The notes: a model not told the origin generated them from the sequence alone. Numbered from the stretch's first letter, positions 1-8,494 are shown. The stretch: 22,970 nt of DNA from Bacillota bacterium (GCA_023399455.1 JAEWPN010000118.1:1-22970); one strand, 5' to 3'. Translations and numbers: made by a program.

Positions 1-476
1 CCCGGAATATCTTTTGCTTCCGAACGAAGCATTGTATCTTTGTCAAACTTACCGCATATTACGCCCGAAGACATCATTGCCGGTTCAAATCTCGCTCCCT
101 CTTCATTTGTCCATACAACTACAGTAATAGGATGCCTGTGAGGAATATGATCTCTGACAATCGTCTCGGCAGCTTCCATTGCGGCCAGAACTCCCAATAC
201 TCCGTCGTAATTGCCGCCCTTTACAACCGAATCGAGATGTGAACCGCTCATAATTGCCGGGAGGTCCTCATCTCCTTGAATTGTCGCATACATATTTGCC
301 AAGTCATCTGTTACGACTATCGCACCTAATGCTTCCATTCTTTTTTTAAACTCCGCTCTCGCCGCAATCGCCTCTTTGGACAGGGACAGTCTGGTTATTC
401 CACCATTTCCCGTATCGCCGAATAAACAAAAGGTATCTATCTTATCTTTCATTCTTTCCGAACAACAAAATTTCAT
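1..476 (-). CDS. M20-family N-carbamoyl amino acid hydrolase (hydantoinase/carbamoylase type), 3' part missing
   Basis: Reading in from the left edge on the minus strand gives about 158 residues of an open frame that continues outside the window. It matches the N-terminal part of the zinc-dependent M20 amidase/hydantoinase/carbamoylase family (N-carbamoyl-L-amino acid hydrolase, beta-ureidopropionase, allantoate amidohydrolase). Visible hallmarks are GGITRLSLS near residue 25, GSHLDSV with metal ligand His80, NYDGVLGV with Asp91, and TNEEGARF with Glu125/126. These supply most of the dinuclear metal site; the later His ligands lie beyond the edge. I chose the ATG at 476 because AAAGGAG ends 13 bases upstream; the in-frame ATG at 488 sits only one base from that site. 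It is the last visible gene of the operon, 53 bp after the kinase-like gene. The exact substrate cannot be read from this fragment. N-carbamoyl-beta-alanine is favoured by the aminotransferase and dehydrogenase upstream. Confidence 0.85.
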   Translation of the reverse strand, partial: MKFCCSERMKDKIDTFCLFGDTGNGGITRLSLSKEAIAARAEFKKRMEALGAIVVTDDLANMYATIQGDEDLPAIMSGSHLDSVVKGGNYDGVLGVLAAMEAAETIVRDHIPHRHPITVVVWTNEEGARFEPAMMSSGVICGKFDKDTMLRSEAKDIP

Positions 477-529
477 CTTTATACCCATGCTCCTTTCAAA
501 GTCTGATCACTTACGTAACAATCCAGAAT

Positions 530-1156
530 CTATAGCTTAAATTTTGTTCTCACATAGTGCTCAACCAAATCTACACATTCATTTCTGCCTATCCGGTCAC
601 TGTTCAAAGTCATGTCATAATTGACAGGGTTCGTCCAGTAGTTGCCTCCCGTATAATATTTATAATAATCCGCTCTGTACTTGTCCGTTTTACTGATCAG
701 CTTATGAGCCTGCGCTTCGGATACTCCCATTTTATTCATAATGGACTTCACACAGGCACTTCTGGGCGCCTCCACATAGAAGCTCACCACATTATCACAA
801 TCTTTAAGAACATGGTCCGCACACTTTCCCAGTACAATAAATGAAGTGGTTGCCGCAAGTTTTCTAATAATTTCTGCCTGTATATTAAAAAGATTTATAT
901 CCGATTCAAACCGCTTATCCTGCGGAGATACCACAGACGTAAACGGTATCTTCTGCAGCATTTTGGACAGATGACTGCCTGAAAGCTTTTCGTCTACTCT
1001 GCCGAACAGAGCTTCATTTAATCCGCTTTCTTCCGAAGCGAGCTTTAATATCTGGTGTTCATAGCATGGAATTCCCAGCCTTTGTGCCAGTTTTGTTCCT
1101 ATTTCTTTTCCTCCGCTGCCAAATCCTCTCGCTATAGTAATCGCATAATTTCCCAT
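530..1156 (-). CDS. Cytidylate-kinase-like P-loop protein
   Basis: A 208-residue protein of the cytidylate kinase-like family that is common in clostridia. The N-terminus ITIARGFGSGGKEIG (residues 6-20) is the family's glycine-rich phosphate-binding loop, and CYEHQIL (31-37) follows the usual strand-helix pattern. A C-terminal stretch around 158-182 (DKYRADYYKYYTGG, then NPVNYDMTLN) is typical of the family. True CMP kinase (Cmk) is a separate essential enzyme, and members of this group are mostly of unproven substrate, so I do not assign a reaction. The ATG is preceded by GGGAGGAAG at good spacing. The gene lies 23 bp after urtE and 53 bp before the carbamoylase, so it is probably co-transcribed with the uptake and catabolic genes. 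A role tied to nucleotide or pyrimidine handling is possible but is inference from position. Confidence 0.8.
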   Translation of the reverse strand: MGNYAITIARGFGSGGKEIGTKLAQRLGIPCYEHQILKLASEESGLNEALFGRVDEKLSGSHLSKMLQKIPFTSVVSPQDKRFESDINLFNIQAEIIRKLAATTSFIVLGKCADHVLKDCDNVVSFYVEAPRSACVKSIMNKMGVSEAQAHKLISKTDKYRADYYKYYTGGNYWTNPVNYDMTLNSDRIGRNECVDLVEHYVRTKFKL

Positions 1157-1179
1157 ATTCTTCCTCCCTGACCCTGTAC

Positions 1180-1875
1180 TTACACACTTAAGTATTTTTT
1201 GCTTATATCATCGGTAAGCTCATCTATGCTTCCTTTATTCACAACGGTCCCTTTTTGGATAATAAGAAATTTGTTGCCTATCTTTCTGGCAAATTTCAGA
1301 TTCTGTTCCACGATGACAAGAGGAACCTTCTTCTCTTTATGATATCTGTCCAGCGTATTTGCGATTTCCGATACGGTATTGGGCTGAATGCCTTCCGTAG
1401 GTTCGTCGAGAATAAGTATTTTGGGATCTGCCATCAAGGCTCTGGCTATAGCAAGCTGTTGCTGCTGTCCGCCGGAGAGAACCCCTCCTTTTCTCTTTAA
1501 ATGCTGTGACAGTATCGGAAAATATTCAAATATCTCCTCTACTTTTTTATGATATTGGACAGCATGTGCCATAGCGCCCAGTTCCAGATTCTCCTGAACA
1601 GTAAGCTGGGGAATGATCTCCCTTCCTTGGGGTACATAGGCAATACCGCTTTGCGACCTTTCAAATGTCTTTATTCTGCTTATATCTTTACCCTCCAGCG
1701 TTAAGCTTCCTTCTTTTAGGTTCAGAAGGCCAATAATACTCTTTAGCAAAGTCGTCTTGCCTACTCCATTGCGTCCGAGAATTACCAGACTGTCTTCTTT
1801 TTTCACATGAAAGGATACCTCGCTTACAACTCTGCTTTTGCCGTAATTAACCGATACGTTTTCTACCTTAAGCAT
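1180..1875 (-). CDS. urtE: ABC transporter ATP-binding protein, UrtE type
   Basis: A 231-residue cytoplasmic ATPase of the branched-chain amino acid/amide (HAAT) importer class. Walker A GRNGVGKTT is at 34-42, YVPQGREI at 80-87, the signature LSGGQQQQ at 133-140 and Walker B with LILDEPTEGIQP at 154-165. The QQQQ after the signature and the TEGIQP ending are typical of UrtE more than of LivF. Its ribosome binding site is made by the last codons of urtD (GAG GAG GAA TAG), three bases before this ATG, which suggests translational coupling. It would pair with UrtD to drive the UrtB/UrtC permease. The family call is solid; urea as the substrate is not, since no urease is seen. Confidence 0.88.
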   Translation of the reverse strand: MLKVENVSVNYGKSRVVSEVSFHVKKEDSLVILGRNGVGKTTLLKSIIGLLNLKEGSLTLEGKDISRIKTFERSQSGIAYVPQGREIIPQLTVQENLELGAMAHAVQYHKKVEEIFEYFPILSQHLKRKGGVLSGGQQQQLAIARALMADPKILILDEPTEGIQPNTVSEIANTLDRYHKEKKVPLVIVEQNLKFARKIGNKFLIIQKGTVVNKGSIDELTDDISKKYLSV

Positions 1876-1878
1876 AAT

Positions 1879-2625
1879 CTATTCCTCCTCGTCGGTCTTC
1901 AAATATACTTTTATTACCTCCGGATTGGCCGTAATCTCTTTATAGCTTCCTTCTGCCAGTACTTCTCCCTGACTGAGAACCGTCACCGTCTGAGCAATCT
2001 GTTTCACAAAGTCTATATCGTGTTCGATAACAATCAACGTTTTGCCTTTCATAATCGTCTTTATCATCTCACCCGTTTTATATGTCTCATCGGCGGACAT
2101 ACCGGCCGTAGGCTCATCCAAAGTAATAACTTCAGGCTTTTGTGCAAGTATCATACCCATTTCCAGCCATTGACGCTGACCGTGCGACAAGAAAGACGGA
2201 AGGACATTTCTTTCATCATACAGGTTAATCTTTTTTAAAATATCTTTAATTTCATTTTTAACCGCCTGGGTCTTTCGAAAGGTCAATGTTTTTATCAGGC
2301 TGTTATATCCTGATAGAGCTACTTCTATGTTCTCATATACCGTCATATAATCGAATACATTCGGGCCCTGAAATTTTCTGCCGACCTTATATTTATTGGA
2401 TATTTTATAAGGGTCTTTTCCTCCGATGCTCTCTCCGTTAAGAAGCACGCTTCCATAGGTAGGCTTTGTTTTTCCGGTAATCATATCGATAATCGTTGTT
2501 TTTCCGGCACCGTTAGGTCCGATGATGACCCGCAGTTCTCCCTTTTCGACAGACAAATTAACTTCATTTACGGCTCGAAAGCCATTGAATTCAACTGTGA
2601 GGTTTCTCAATTCCAAATATGCCAT
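1879..2625 (-). CDS. urtD: ABC transporter ATP-binding protein, UrtD type
   Basis: A 248-residue ATPase with Walker A GPNGAGKTT at 36-44, GRKFQGPNVF at 82-91, the variant signature LSHGQRQWLEMGM at 146-158 and Walker B VITLDEPTAGM at 166-176. A His in the signature (LSHGQ) followed by QWLE is a hallmark of UrtD. I prefer the ATG at 2625, eight bases after AAGGTGA. An in-frame GTG at 2637 would add four residues and lie one base from the urtC stop. The protein ends in three glutamates whose codons form the ribosome binding site of urtE. Second half of the predicted UrtDE ATPase pair. Confidence 0.88.
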   Translation of the reverse strand: MAYLELRNLTVEFNGFRAVNEVNLSVEKGELRVIIGPNGAGKTTIIDMITGKTKPTYGSVLLNGESIGGKDPYKISNKYKVGRKFQGPNVFDYMTVYENIEVALSGYNSLIKTLTFRKTQAVKNEIKDILKKINLYDERNVLPSFLSHGQRQWLEMGMILAQKPEVITLDEPTAGMSADETYKTGEMIKTIMKGKTLIVIEHDIDFVKQIAQTVTVLSQGEVLAEGSYKEITANPEVIKVYLKTDEEE

Positions 2626-2638
2626 ATTAATAATCACC

Positions 2639-3700
2639 TTACCTATCCTTTTTTTGCAGTTCTTTTACAATCCTGCTGTTATACTGCATATCGATGATCG
2701 TACCTATTATTCCCTTTGGAAGTATAAGGACAATCGCTATAAGTAAAAGGCCTAAAACAATCTGCCAAAAGTCTCCCAATACGCCGGACAGCTTACTTTG
2801 CAGCAGACTGACCGTCAACGTTCCGAATATAGCTCCCGACAGACTGCCCCTGCCCCCTACTGCCAGCCAGATAAGCAAAATAGTAGAAAAAGTAATTCCT
2901 GCATTCTCTATAGAAATAAAAGAAGTAATGGGCACATATAAAGCTCCGCCAAAACCGGCTATGGCACCGGCTATAGCAAAAAGGGCCATTTTAAACACTG
3001 CTGGATTATATCCCAAAAACTGTAGTCTTGCTTCATTATCTCTAACCGATTTGACTACTTTTCCAAATCTGCTTTCCGTCAGCCACAGGCAAAAGAAATA
3101 TATAATCACCAATGAAACAAATGCTATGTAATACCAGCCCCTGATGTCAATTGTATTTCCAAATAAAGCGATATCTTTCAATCCTTTCGCAACACCATTC
3201 ACTCCGCTGGAGCCGCCGGTATATACTTGATTTGTCTTGATAAATAATTCGAACAAGGCCGCAAATGCCAACGTAATTAAGTTGAAAAATACTCCCTTTA
3301 TCTTACTTGTAAATATAAAATATCCTAAGAATAGAGCCAGCAGGGCCGGAAGGAGAACAGACAGCACGATTGCCGCCTGCATATTCTCCAATGGCCTGTA
3401 AAACCAAGGCAGCTCTTCAAGTCCCCCTGCTTTCATAAATGCGGGAAGACCATTCCGGCAGGCGAGCGCTATGCCGGTGATATATCCTCCCAATCCAAAA
3501 AATACCGCAAAACCAAGATTCATTAATCCACCATACCCCCACAAAATGTCAAGAGCCAGTGCCAGTATGATAAATGTAATAATTTTCCCCATAAGCTGTG
3601 TTGTATATAAGGATGAAAACACCGGTAAAATTGCTAATACAAGAAACAAGCCTGCAACAATATATTTATCCGCCGTTATACTTTTTATTGTTTCTTTCAT
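2639..3700 (-). CDS. urtC: ABC transporter permease, UrtC type
   Basis: A 353-residue membrane protein with about ten hydrophobic segments, of the LivM/UrtC permease family. UrtC-like stretches are LDILWGYGGLMNLGFAVFFG around 50-69, the cytoplasmic coupling loop RDNEARLQFLGYNP, and IWLAVGGRGSLSGAIFG near residue 290. The phrase AVGGRG followed by GA distinguishes UrtC from ordinary LivM as I know the family. It ends in a short basic cytoplasmic tail. It starts 23 bp after urtB and is followed closely by urtD, in the canonical urtA-B-C-D-E order. It should form the transmembrane channel with UrtB. Confidence 0.88.
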   Translation of the reverse strand: MKETIKSITADKYIVAGLFLVLAILPVFSSLYTTQLMGKIITFIILALALDILWGYGGLMNLGFAVFFGLGGYITGIALACRNGLPAFMKAGGLEELPWFYRPLENMQAAIVLSVLLPALLALFLGYFIFTSKIKGVFFNLITLAFAALFELFIKTNQVYTGGSSGVNGVAKGLKDIALFGNTIDIRGWYYIAFVSLVIIYFFCLWLTESRFGKVVKSVRDNEARLQFLGYNPAVFKMALFAIAGAIAGFGGALYVPITSFISIENAGITFSTILLIWLAVGGRGSLSGAIFGTLTVSLLQSKLSGVLGDFWQIVLGLLLIAIVLILPKGIIGTIIDMQYNSRIVKELQKKDR

Positions 3701-3723
3701 ATTCTGCCTCCATTAGCTGTTTT

Positions 3724-4587
3724 TTATCTTTTATCCTTTGAGGAAAATAAACCCTGCGGTCTGAATCTGATTAAAATAATTATTACAATGAATATCAAAA
3801 GCTTTGCTGTTACAAGGCTCATATACCCTGCCATGACAGATATCGATTCTTCTATTACACCTGCTCCCCAGAAAGAGCCGATCACCGAATTCAAGCCGCC
3901 AAGTATAACTACCAGAAAGCTGTCCACCACATATTCGGTGCCCATACCCGGCGTGACACTGGAGATAGGTGCCAGCAGTGCTCCGGCCAATCCTGCCAGG
4001 CCGCAGCCATAGGCGAAGGTCATTCTATCCACTTTATCGGAATTGATTCCCAGACATTGCGACATTTTTCTGTTCTGTGTGATCGCTCTAAGCTGCATCC
4101 CAAATTTAGTTTTATAAAACAAGAATATGGTTCCGGCCAGGATGACTCCCGCCATTACGATAATAAAAATATTATAATAAGGAACGGTTATTTTACCTGC
4201 GCTAATGCTTCCTTTTATAGGATTTTCGATATTCTGGTTTTCAGGTCCGAACAATATCCTGACAATTTGAGGGATGATATAAGTCAGAGCAAACGTAACA
4301 AGTAATGTTTCCGCCACCTTACCATATAACTTCCTGATAAATAACTGTTCAAGTATCATGCCTAAAATCGCTGTAAATATAAAGCTGACAGGTATGGATA
4401 AGAAAAATGGTACTCCCAACTGATTGACACATACACATGAGCAATAAGCTCCTAACATAACGAACTCACCATGCGCCATATTTACAACATCCAGCATACC
4501 GAAAATAATGACCAAACCAATTGCAACGATAAACAGTTCAGCCGATCCGCTTATGCCGTTAATTATCTGTGACAAAAGCAATTCCAT
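3724..4587 (-). CDS. urtB: ABC transporter permease, UrtB type (short form)
   Basis: A 287-residue polytopic membrane protein of the LivH/UrtB permease family. Visible family motifs are VVNMAHGEFVMLGAY near the N-terminus, ETLLVTFALTYI in the middle, and the coupling loop RAITQNRKMSQCLGI near 165-180. ITQNR..(S/A)C(L/M)GI is the UrtB form of that loop. It lacks the long extra N-terminal domain of some UrtB proteins, so it is a compact version. An AAAGGAGTGG ribosome binding site precedes the ATG. It lies 33 bp after urtA, inside a tight five-gene transporter operon. Confidence 0.88.
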   Translation of the reverse strand: MELLLSQIINGISGSAELFIVAIGLVIIFGMLDVVNMAHGEFVMLGAYCSCVCVNQLGVPFFLSIPVSFIFTAILGMILEQLFIRKLYGKVAETLLVTFALTYIIPQIVRILFGPENQNIENPIKGSISAGKITVPYYNIFIIVMAGVILAGTIFLFYKTKFGMQLRAITQNRKMSQCLGINSDKVDRMTFAYGCGLAGLAGALLAPISSVTPGMGTEYVVDSFLVVILGGLNSVIGSFWGAGVIEESISVMAGYMSLVTAKLLIFIVIIILIRFRPQGLFSSKDKR

Positions 4588-4620
4588 AGCTTCACCACTC
4601 CTTTTTCCTACATTTTCAAA

Positions 4621-5865
4621 TTAATCTACCACAGGTGCTACCAGACCATCAGAGGATGAAATGATATCAAAAGTTAAATTTTCATTGACCTTACCAATAT
4701 AAACATTCAGCCATGCATGATGATTTTCCTTATCCATTTTTATTACTCCTGACGGCGCTTCCACTTCAATGTCCGCAGCAGCGTTTACAATGTCCGCAGT
4801 CTCTGTAGAACCGGCTTTTTCTATTGCTTTTGCCAGCATATAAACTCCATGGTATGTGGCTTCGGCTCCATTATTTACTGTAGTTTCAGTTCCGAACAAG
4901 CTTTCATATTTTTCAACAAATGCCTTATTTGTCTCCGTATCCAGCGTATTGAAGTAGGAAAAGCATGAATAGGAACCAATTGCCGCTTCCCCGATTCCTT
5001 TCACGGTACCTTCATGGCAGGCAACCGAACAAATTGGTGTTGTCTCCATGTCCAGTCCATACTGAGCGCAGTCTGTATAAAAATAAACGGAATCATTTCC
5101 CGCGACTGCCGAAAAAATCACATCCGGCTCCGCCTCTTTGATCTTATTTACTATGGATGAGAAATCATCGGTTCCCGTCGGTGCATATTCTTCTCCGGCG
5201 ATTTCACCTCCTGAAGCCTCCACCAGCTCCTTCGCATAAGAAATCGTATTTCTGGGAAATTCATAGTCGGATCCTACGAAATATACCTTTTTGCCTAAGT
5301 TCTCTAAAATATACGGTATAAATCCATCTACCTGCTGACTGGGTACGGTATTGGTATATAAGACATTATCCGACGGTGTCTCTCCTTCATAAAAAGTATT
5401 ATATACAAGCAGAGAATCATACTGTTCAATGGTAGGGATAACCGCTAATCTTGTGGACGATGAATTAGTCCCGACTATTGCAGCGACTTCGTCTTTTAAT
5501 ATCAGCTCCTGAGCTTTCTCCGCCGCCATGGCTGGATCGGAACCATAGTCAGTATATATGGGTTCAATAGGCGCCCCGTTAATTCCTCCCGCCTCATTAA
5601 TCTCATCGATTGCCATCTGCGCCGCATTTTTCATGGGTGTTTCCGAAATGGAGAAATTGCCTGTTGTGCTCAAAAGAACACCTATTTTTATTGCCTCTGT
5701 ATCACTTTCCGTATTGCTTACCTCTTCGGTACTTTCCGTATCCTCAGCAGCTTGCTCGCTGCTTCCCGCACTTACTTCCGTTTCGTCCGGTTCCGATGAA
5801 CCGCATGCTGTCAATGAAAAAACCATAACTGCCGCCATTAACACCGATAAAATTTTCTTTTTCAT
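4621..5865 (-). CDS. urtA: Substrate-binding lipoprotein of UrtA-like ABC importer
   Basis: A 414-residue lipoprotein. The signal peptide (1-20) ends in the lipobox LTAC with Cys21 as the lipidation site. A Ser/Glu/Thr-rich linker runs to about residue 58, then a periplasmic-binding-protein type I fold begins at IKIGVLLSTTGNFSISETP. UrtA/amide-binding features include VGSDYEFPR, GTDDFSSIVNKIKEAEPDVI, GAEATYHGVYMLAKA, and near the C-terminus EAPSGVIKMDKENHHAW. It would catch the ligand outside the membrane and deliver it to UrtB/UrtC. The ligand is not readable. The family includes urea, short-chain amide and branched-chain amino acid binders. Genes around it favour a ureido or pyrimidine compound. 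A terminator-like hairpin lies upstream, between this gene and the dehydrogenase. The ribosome binding site is AAGGAGGAG. Confidence 0.87.
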   Translation of the reverse strand: MKKKILSVLMAAVMVFSLTACGSSEPDETEVSAGSSEQAAEDTESTEEVSNTESDTEAIKIGVLLSTTGNFSISETPMKNAAQMAIDEINEAGGINGAPIEPIYTDYGSDPAMAAEKAQELILKDEVAAIVGTNSSSTRLAVIPTIEQYDSLLVYNTFYEGETPSDNVLYTNTVPSQQVDGFIPYILENLGKKVYFVGSDYEFPRNTISYAKELVEASGGEIAGEEYAPTGTDDFSSIVNKIKEAEPDVIFSAVAGNDSVYFYTDCAQYGLDMETTPICSVACHEGTVKGIGEAAIGSYSCFSYFNTLDTETNKAFVEKYESLFGTETTVNNGAEATYHGVYMLAKAIEKAGSTETADIVNAAADIEVEAPSGVIKMDKENHHAWLNVYIGKVNENLTFDIISSSDGLVAPVVD

Positions 5866-5907
5866 ACTTTCTCCTCCTTGTGTTATGTGAGTGGTAATTA
5901 GTATATA

Positions 5908-5947
5908 TAAACAAAGGAACTCACGGCTATCATAACCGGAGCTCCTT
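5908..5947 (-). terminator. Terminator-like hairpin between the dehydrogenase and urtA
   Basis: Arms 5936-5947 and 5914-5926 form a stem of nine pairs (one G-U), a one-base bulge and three more G-C/C-G pairs around a nine-base loop. On the minus strand the stem is followed by TTGTTTATATATA, a mediocre U-tract. It probably lowers read-through from the enzyme genes into the transporter genes, or stabilises a processed end, rather than stopping all transcription. I found no convincing promoter between it and urtA. Confidence 0.5.
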
Positions 5948-5963
5948 CGCTTAAGTCAATATT

Positions 5964-7118
5964 TTAATACCATAATTTCTTATAGATTTGAATCAGATCG
6001 TCCTTCTTTACTTCCTTTATCGTATTGGAAGGACTTCCGCTTGCCATGGCATCCTCAGCCATCTTGTCTATCCTTTTCTCAAAGTCTTCTTTGTCTATGC
6101 CATATTCCCTCAATGTAGGAATCTCAACAGTAATACACAGTTCTTCCAAGACCTTAAGGAATGCGTTCGCAGCCGTTTCCTCTGCCTCCTCATAGGCAGC
6201 GGCACCGATCGTCCTTGCTATATCCGCGAACCTGTCATAGCATCCATCCAAAGCGAAAGCCAGCCCTTCCTTGATTATCATGGCGTTAGATACACCGTGA
6301 GGAACATGGAACAAGGCTCCTATCGGTCTGCTCATCCCATGAATCAATGTAACAGACGCATTGTTAATGCAAATGCCCGCTTCGTATGCCGCTATTGCCA
6401 GTTCTTCTCTCGCCTTCTTATCTTCGCCATTTGAATATGCTATGGGCAGATAGGTGAAGATTCTCTTTATAGCTGATAATGCAAAGATATCCGTTATCGG
6501 ATTTCCTTTTCTCGATGTATAGGATTCCACCGCATGGGTAAGCGCATCCATTCCTGTCGCTGATGTAACGCTCTTTGGAGCGGACATCGAAAGTGACGGA
6601 TCGATCACTGCTAATCTGGGCAATAACGCATCTCCCTTTAACAGCATTTTTACATCTCTTTTGGAATCAGTGATGATCGTGAATTTTGTTGCCTCCGAAC
6701 CGGTACCCGCCGTAGTGGGTATTAACACCATGGCTGGAAAGTCACCCTCTATTTCTTTCCCTAAATAGTCGGAAATCTCACCTTCCAGCACCGACATCGC
6801 CCCTATCGCCTTTGCACTATCCAAAGGGCTGCCGCCTCCGATACCGATGATAAAATCACATTCCTTGTCCTTATAGACCATAACGCCCTGCTCTATCATA
6901 TAGTCCGTAGGCTCGCTTGTTATTTCATTAAATATCTCATATGATATGCCTTCCTGCTCCAGAAGGTCTGTCAGAACATTTACTATTCCTGCTTTCGTTA
7001 CCACCTTTCCCGTAACGATCAGCGCTTTCTTTCCTATCGCTTTTATTGCCGGCAACGATTGTTTTAATGAATCCTCACCAATAATAGTACGATCCGGCAC
7101 TACAAATTGATATGCCAT
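5964..7118 (-). CDS. Iron-type (group III) alcohol dehydrogenase, putative semialdehyde reductase
   Basis: A 384-residue member of the iron-containing alcohol dehydrogenase family, full length. The NAD(P)-binding GGGSPLDSAK is at 94-103 and GTGSEATKF at 138-146. The metal ligands expected by comparison with the family are Asp191 and His195 (MDALTHAVESY), His260 (LIHG) and His274 (HVPHG), all present. Enzymes of this type reduce small aldehydes, including succinate, malonate and sulfoacetaldehyde semialdehydes, to hydroxyacids. It starts 50 bp after a class III aminotransferase gene, so the likely substrate is that enzyme's semialdehyde product. Malonate semialdehyde to 3-hydroxypropionate is favoured here because of the carbamoylase downstream; 4-hydroxybutyrate or isethionate formation are alternatives. 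A GGGAGG site precedes the ATG. Confidence 0.88.
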   Translation of the reverse strand: MAYQFVVPDRTIIGEDSLKQSLPAIKAIGKKALIVTGKVVTKAGIVNVLTDLLEQEGISYEIFNEITSEPTDYMIEQGVMVYKDKECDFIIGIGGGSPLDSAKAIGAMSVLEGEISDYLGKEIEGDFPAMVLIPTTAGTGSEATKFTIITDSKRDVKMLLKGDALLPRLAVIDPSLSMSAPKSVTSATGMDALTHAVESYTSRKGNPITDIFALSAIKRIFTYLPIAYSNGEDKKAREELAIAAYEAGICINNASVTLIHGMSRPIGALFHVPHGVSNAMIIKEGLAFALDGCYDRFADIARTIGAAAYEEAEETAANAFLKVLEELCITVEIPTLREYGIDKEDFEKRIDKMAEDAMASGSPSNTIKEVKKDDLIQIYKKLWY

Positions 7119-7168
7119 CCTGCCTCCCTTCCATGCTTATATTACAAGCACTGCTCTCTGTTTCCTAA

Positions 7169-8494
7169 TTATATAAAATCTCTGTCAACGATGTCTAGTA
7201 CCTCATCCAGCTTTTCCAATTCTTCTATGAGCTGACTCTCCGTAATAATCAGCGGCGGACAGACTAAAATCATATTTTCATGTGAATAGGTCATAAATTT
7301 ACGCTCTTTTAACATTCCTACTATTCTTCCCATGATTCCCTGAGGATCATTTCCGTAAGGAACGATCGCTTCCTTTGTCTCTTTGCTCTTTACCAGCTCT
7401 ACCGCTGAGAATAAGCCGATATACCTCACATCCCCAACGCACGGATGTGCCCTTTTCATCTCTTCCAAATGCTCACCCAGAACCTTGCCTACCGCATTCA
7501 CATTATCTAAAATATTCTCTTCTTCATAATAATCAATACAAGCCACTCCTGCCGCACAGGCTAAAGGATGTCCACTGTAGGTCAGTCCGCAGGACAGAAG
7601 GTGCTCATCGAAATATTCTGCAATTTCAGCAGATACCGCTACTCCTCCAAGAGGAACATAACCACAGGTAACCCCCTTCGCAAAGGTTATGATATCCGGT
7701 TTGATTTCGAAATGTTCAAAAGCGAACATTTTGCCCGTTCTGCACCAGCCAGTCATCACTTCATCGCAAATCATCAGAATACCATATTTGTCGCAAAGAG
7801 CCCTGACTCCGGGCATGTATCCTTCGGGCGGTATAATGACACCGTTTGAGCCTGTGATCGTTTCCATTACAATTGCGGCTATTTGATTTGCACCTTCGTA
7901 TTGAATCTGTTCTTCTAACTTAGTCAGATAGTATTTGCTCGCCTCTTCTTCCGAGGCAAATGCAATTGCTTCCCTATAAATATATGGATCAAAAAATTTA
8001 ATAAATCCGGGAATTCCGGGCTCCAACGTATATCTTCTAGGCTCTCCCGTTAAATTGCCTGCACCGAAGGAGGAACCATGATAACTTCTATATCGGCTGA
8101 GTATCTTATTCTTCCCGGTAAACATCCTTGCTATCTTCACTGCGTTCTCATTGGCATCCGCACCCGCATTAGTAAAAAATATCTTTCCGAAATTGTCCGG
8201 TAATAAATTCACGATCTTTTCAGCTAACTGCGCTCTCGATTCAGCTCCATAGGAAGGACCTACAAAACAATATTGATCCACTTGTTCTTTAATAGCATCT
8301 CCTATTTTTTTATTGCCGAATCCTACATTCATATTCACTAACTGAGAAGACATATCGGTGTATTTGTTCCCTTCGTAATCCCAAAAGTAAATACCGTCTG
8401 CTTTTTCTACGGAAATAGGGTTGATTCCCCCCTGCTTGCTCCAAGACTGCAAATTATACTTTTTCTGCTTGTTTCTGATGTCAAAACCGTTCAT
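7169..8494 (-). CDS. Class III PLP-dependent aminotransferase (omega-amino acid type)
   Basis: A 441-residue fold type I, class III aminotransferase. The N-terminal WSKQGGINP (18-26) and YFWDYEGNKYTDMSS (36-50) resemble beta-alanine/taurine/4-aminobutyrate-type enzymes. FFTNAGADANENAVKIAR is at 106-123, the cofactor-contacting YHG at 138-140, DEVMTG with Asp244 at 244-249, and the Schiff-base lysine is Lys273 in FAKGVTCGYVPLGG. It transfers the terminal amino group of an omega-amino acid to a keto acid and gives a semialdehyde, which the adjacent dehydrogenase can reduce. In the presence of an N-carbamoyl hydrolase, beta-alanine is the preferred guess. It is the first gene after the regulated promoter region, with GGAGGA seven bases before the ATG. 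Confidence 0.88.
   Translation of the reverse strand: MNGFDIRNKQKKYNLQSWSKQGGINPISVEKADGIYFWDYEGNKYTDMSSQLVNMNVGFGNKKIGDAIKEQVDQYCFVGPSYGAESRAQLAEKIVNLLPDNFGKIFFTNAGADANENAVKIARMFTGKNKILSRYRSYHGSSFGAGNLTGEPRRYTLEPGIPGFIKFFDPYIYREAIAFASEEEASKYYLTKLEEQIQYEGANQIAAIVMETITGSNGVIIPPEGYMPGVRALCDKYGILMICDEVMTGWCRTGKMFAFEHFEIKPDIITFAKGVTCGYVPLGGVAVSAEIAEYFDEHLLSCGLTYSGHPLACAAGVACIDYYEEENILDNVNAVGKVLGEHLEEMKRAHPCVGDVRYIGLFSAVELVKSKETKEAIVPYGNDPQGIMGRIVGMLKERKFMTYSHENMILVCPPLIITESQLIEELEKLDEVLDIVDRDFI

Noticed and set aside
2626..2637. GTG start for urtD at 2637
   Set aside because: The ATG at 2625 has a better-spaced AAGGTGA and matches the family N-terminus; the GTG remains a possible alternative.
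1180..5865. A true urea importer
   Set aside because: The protein family is UrtABCDE-like, but no urease or urea amidolyase gene is visible and the neighbours are a carbamoylase, an aminotransferase and a dehydrogenase. Urea is kept only as an alternative ligand.
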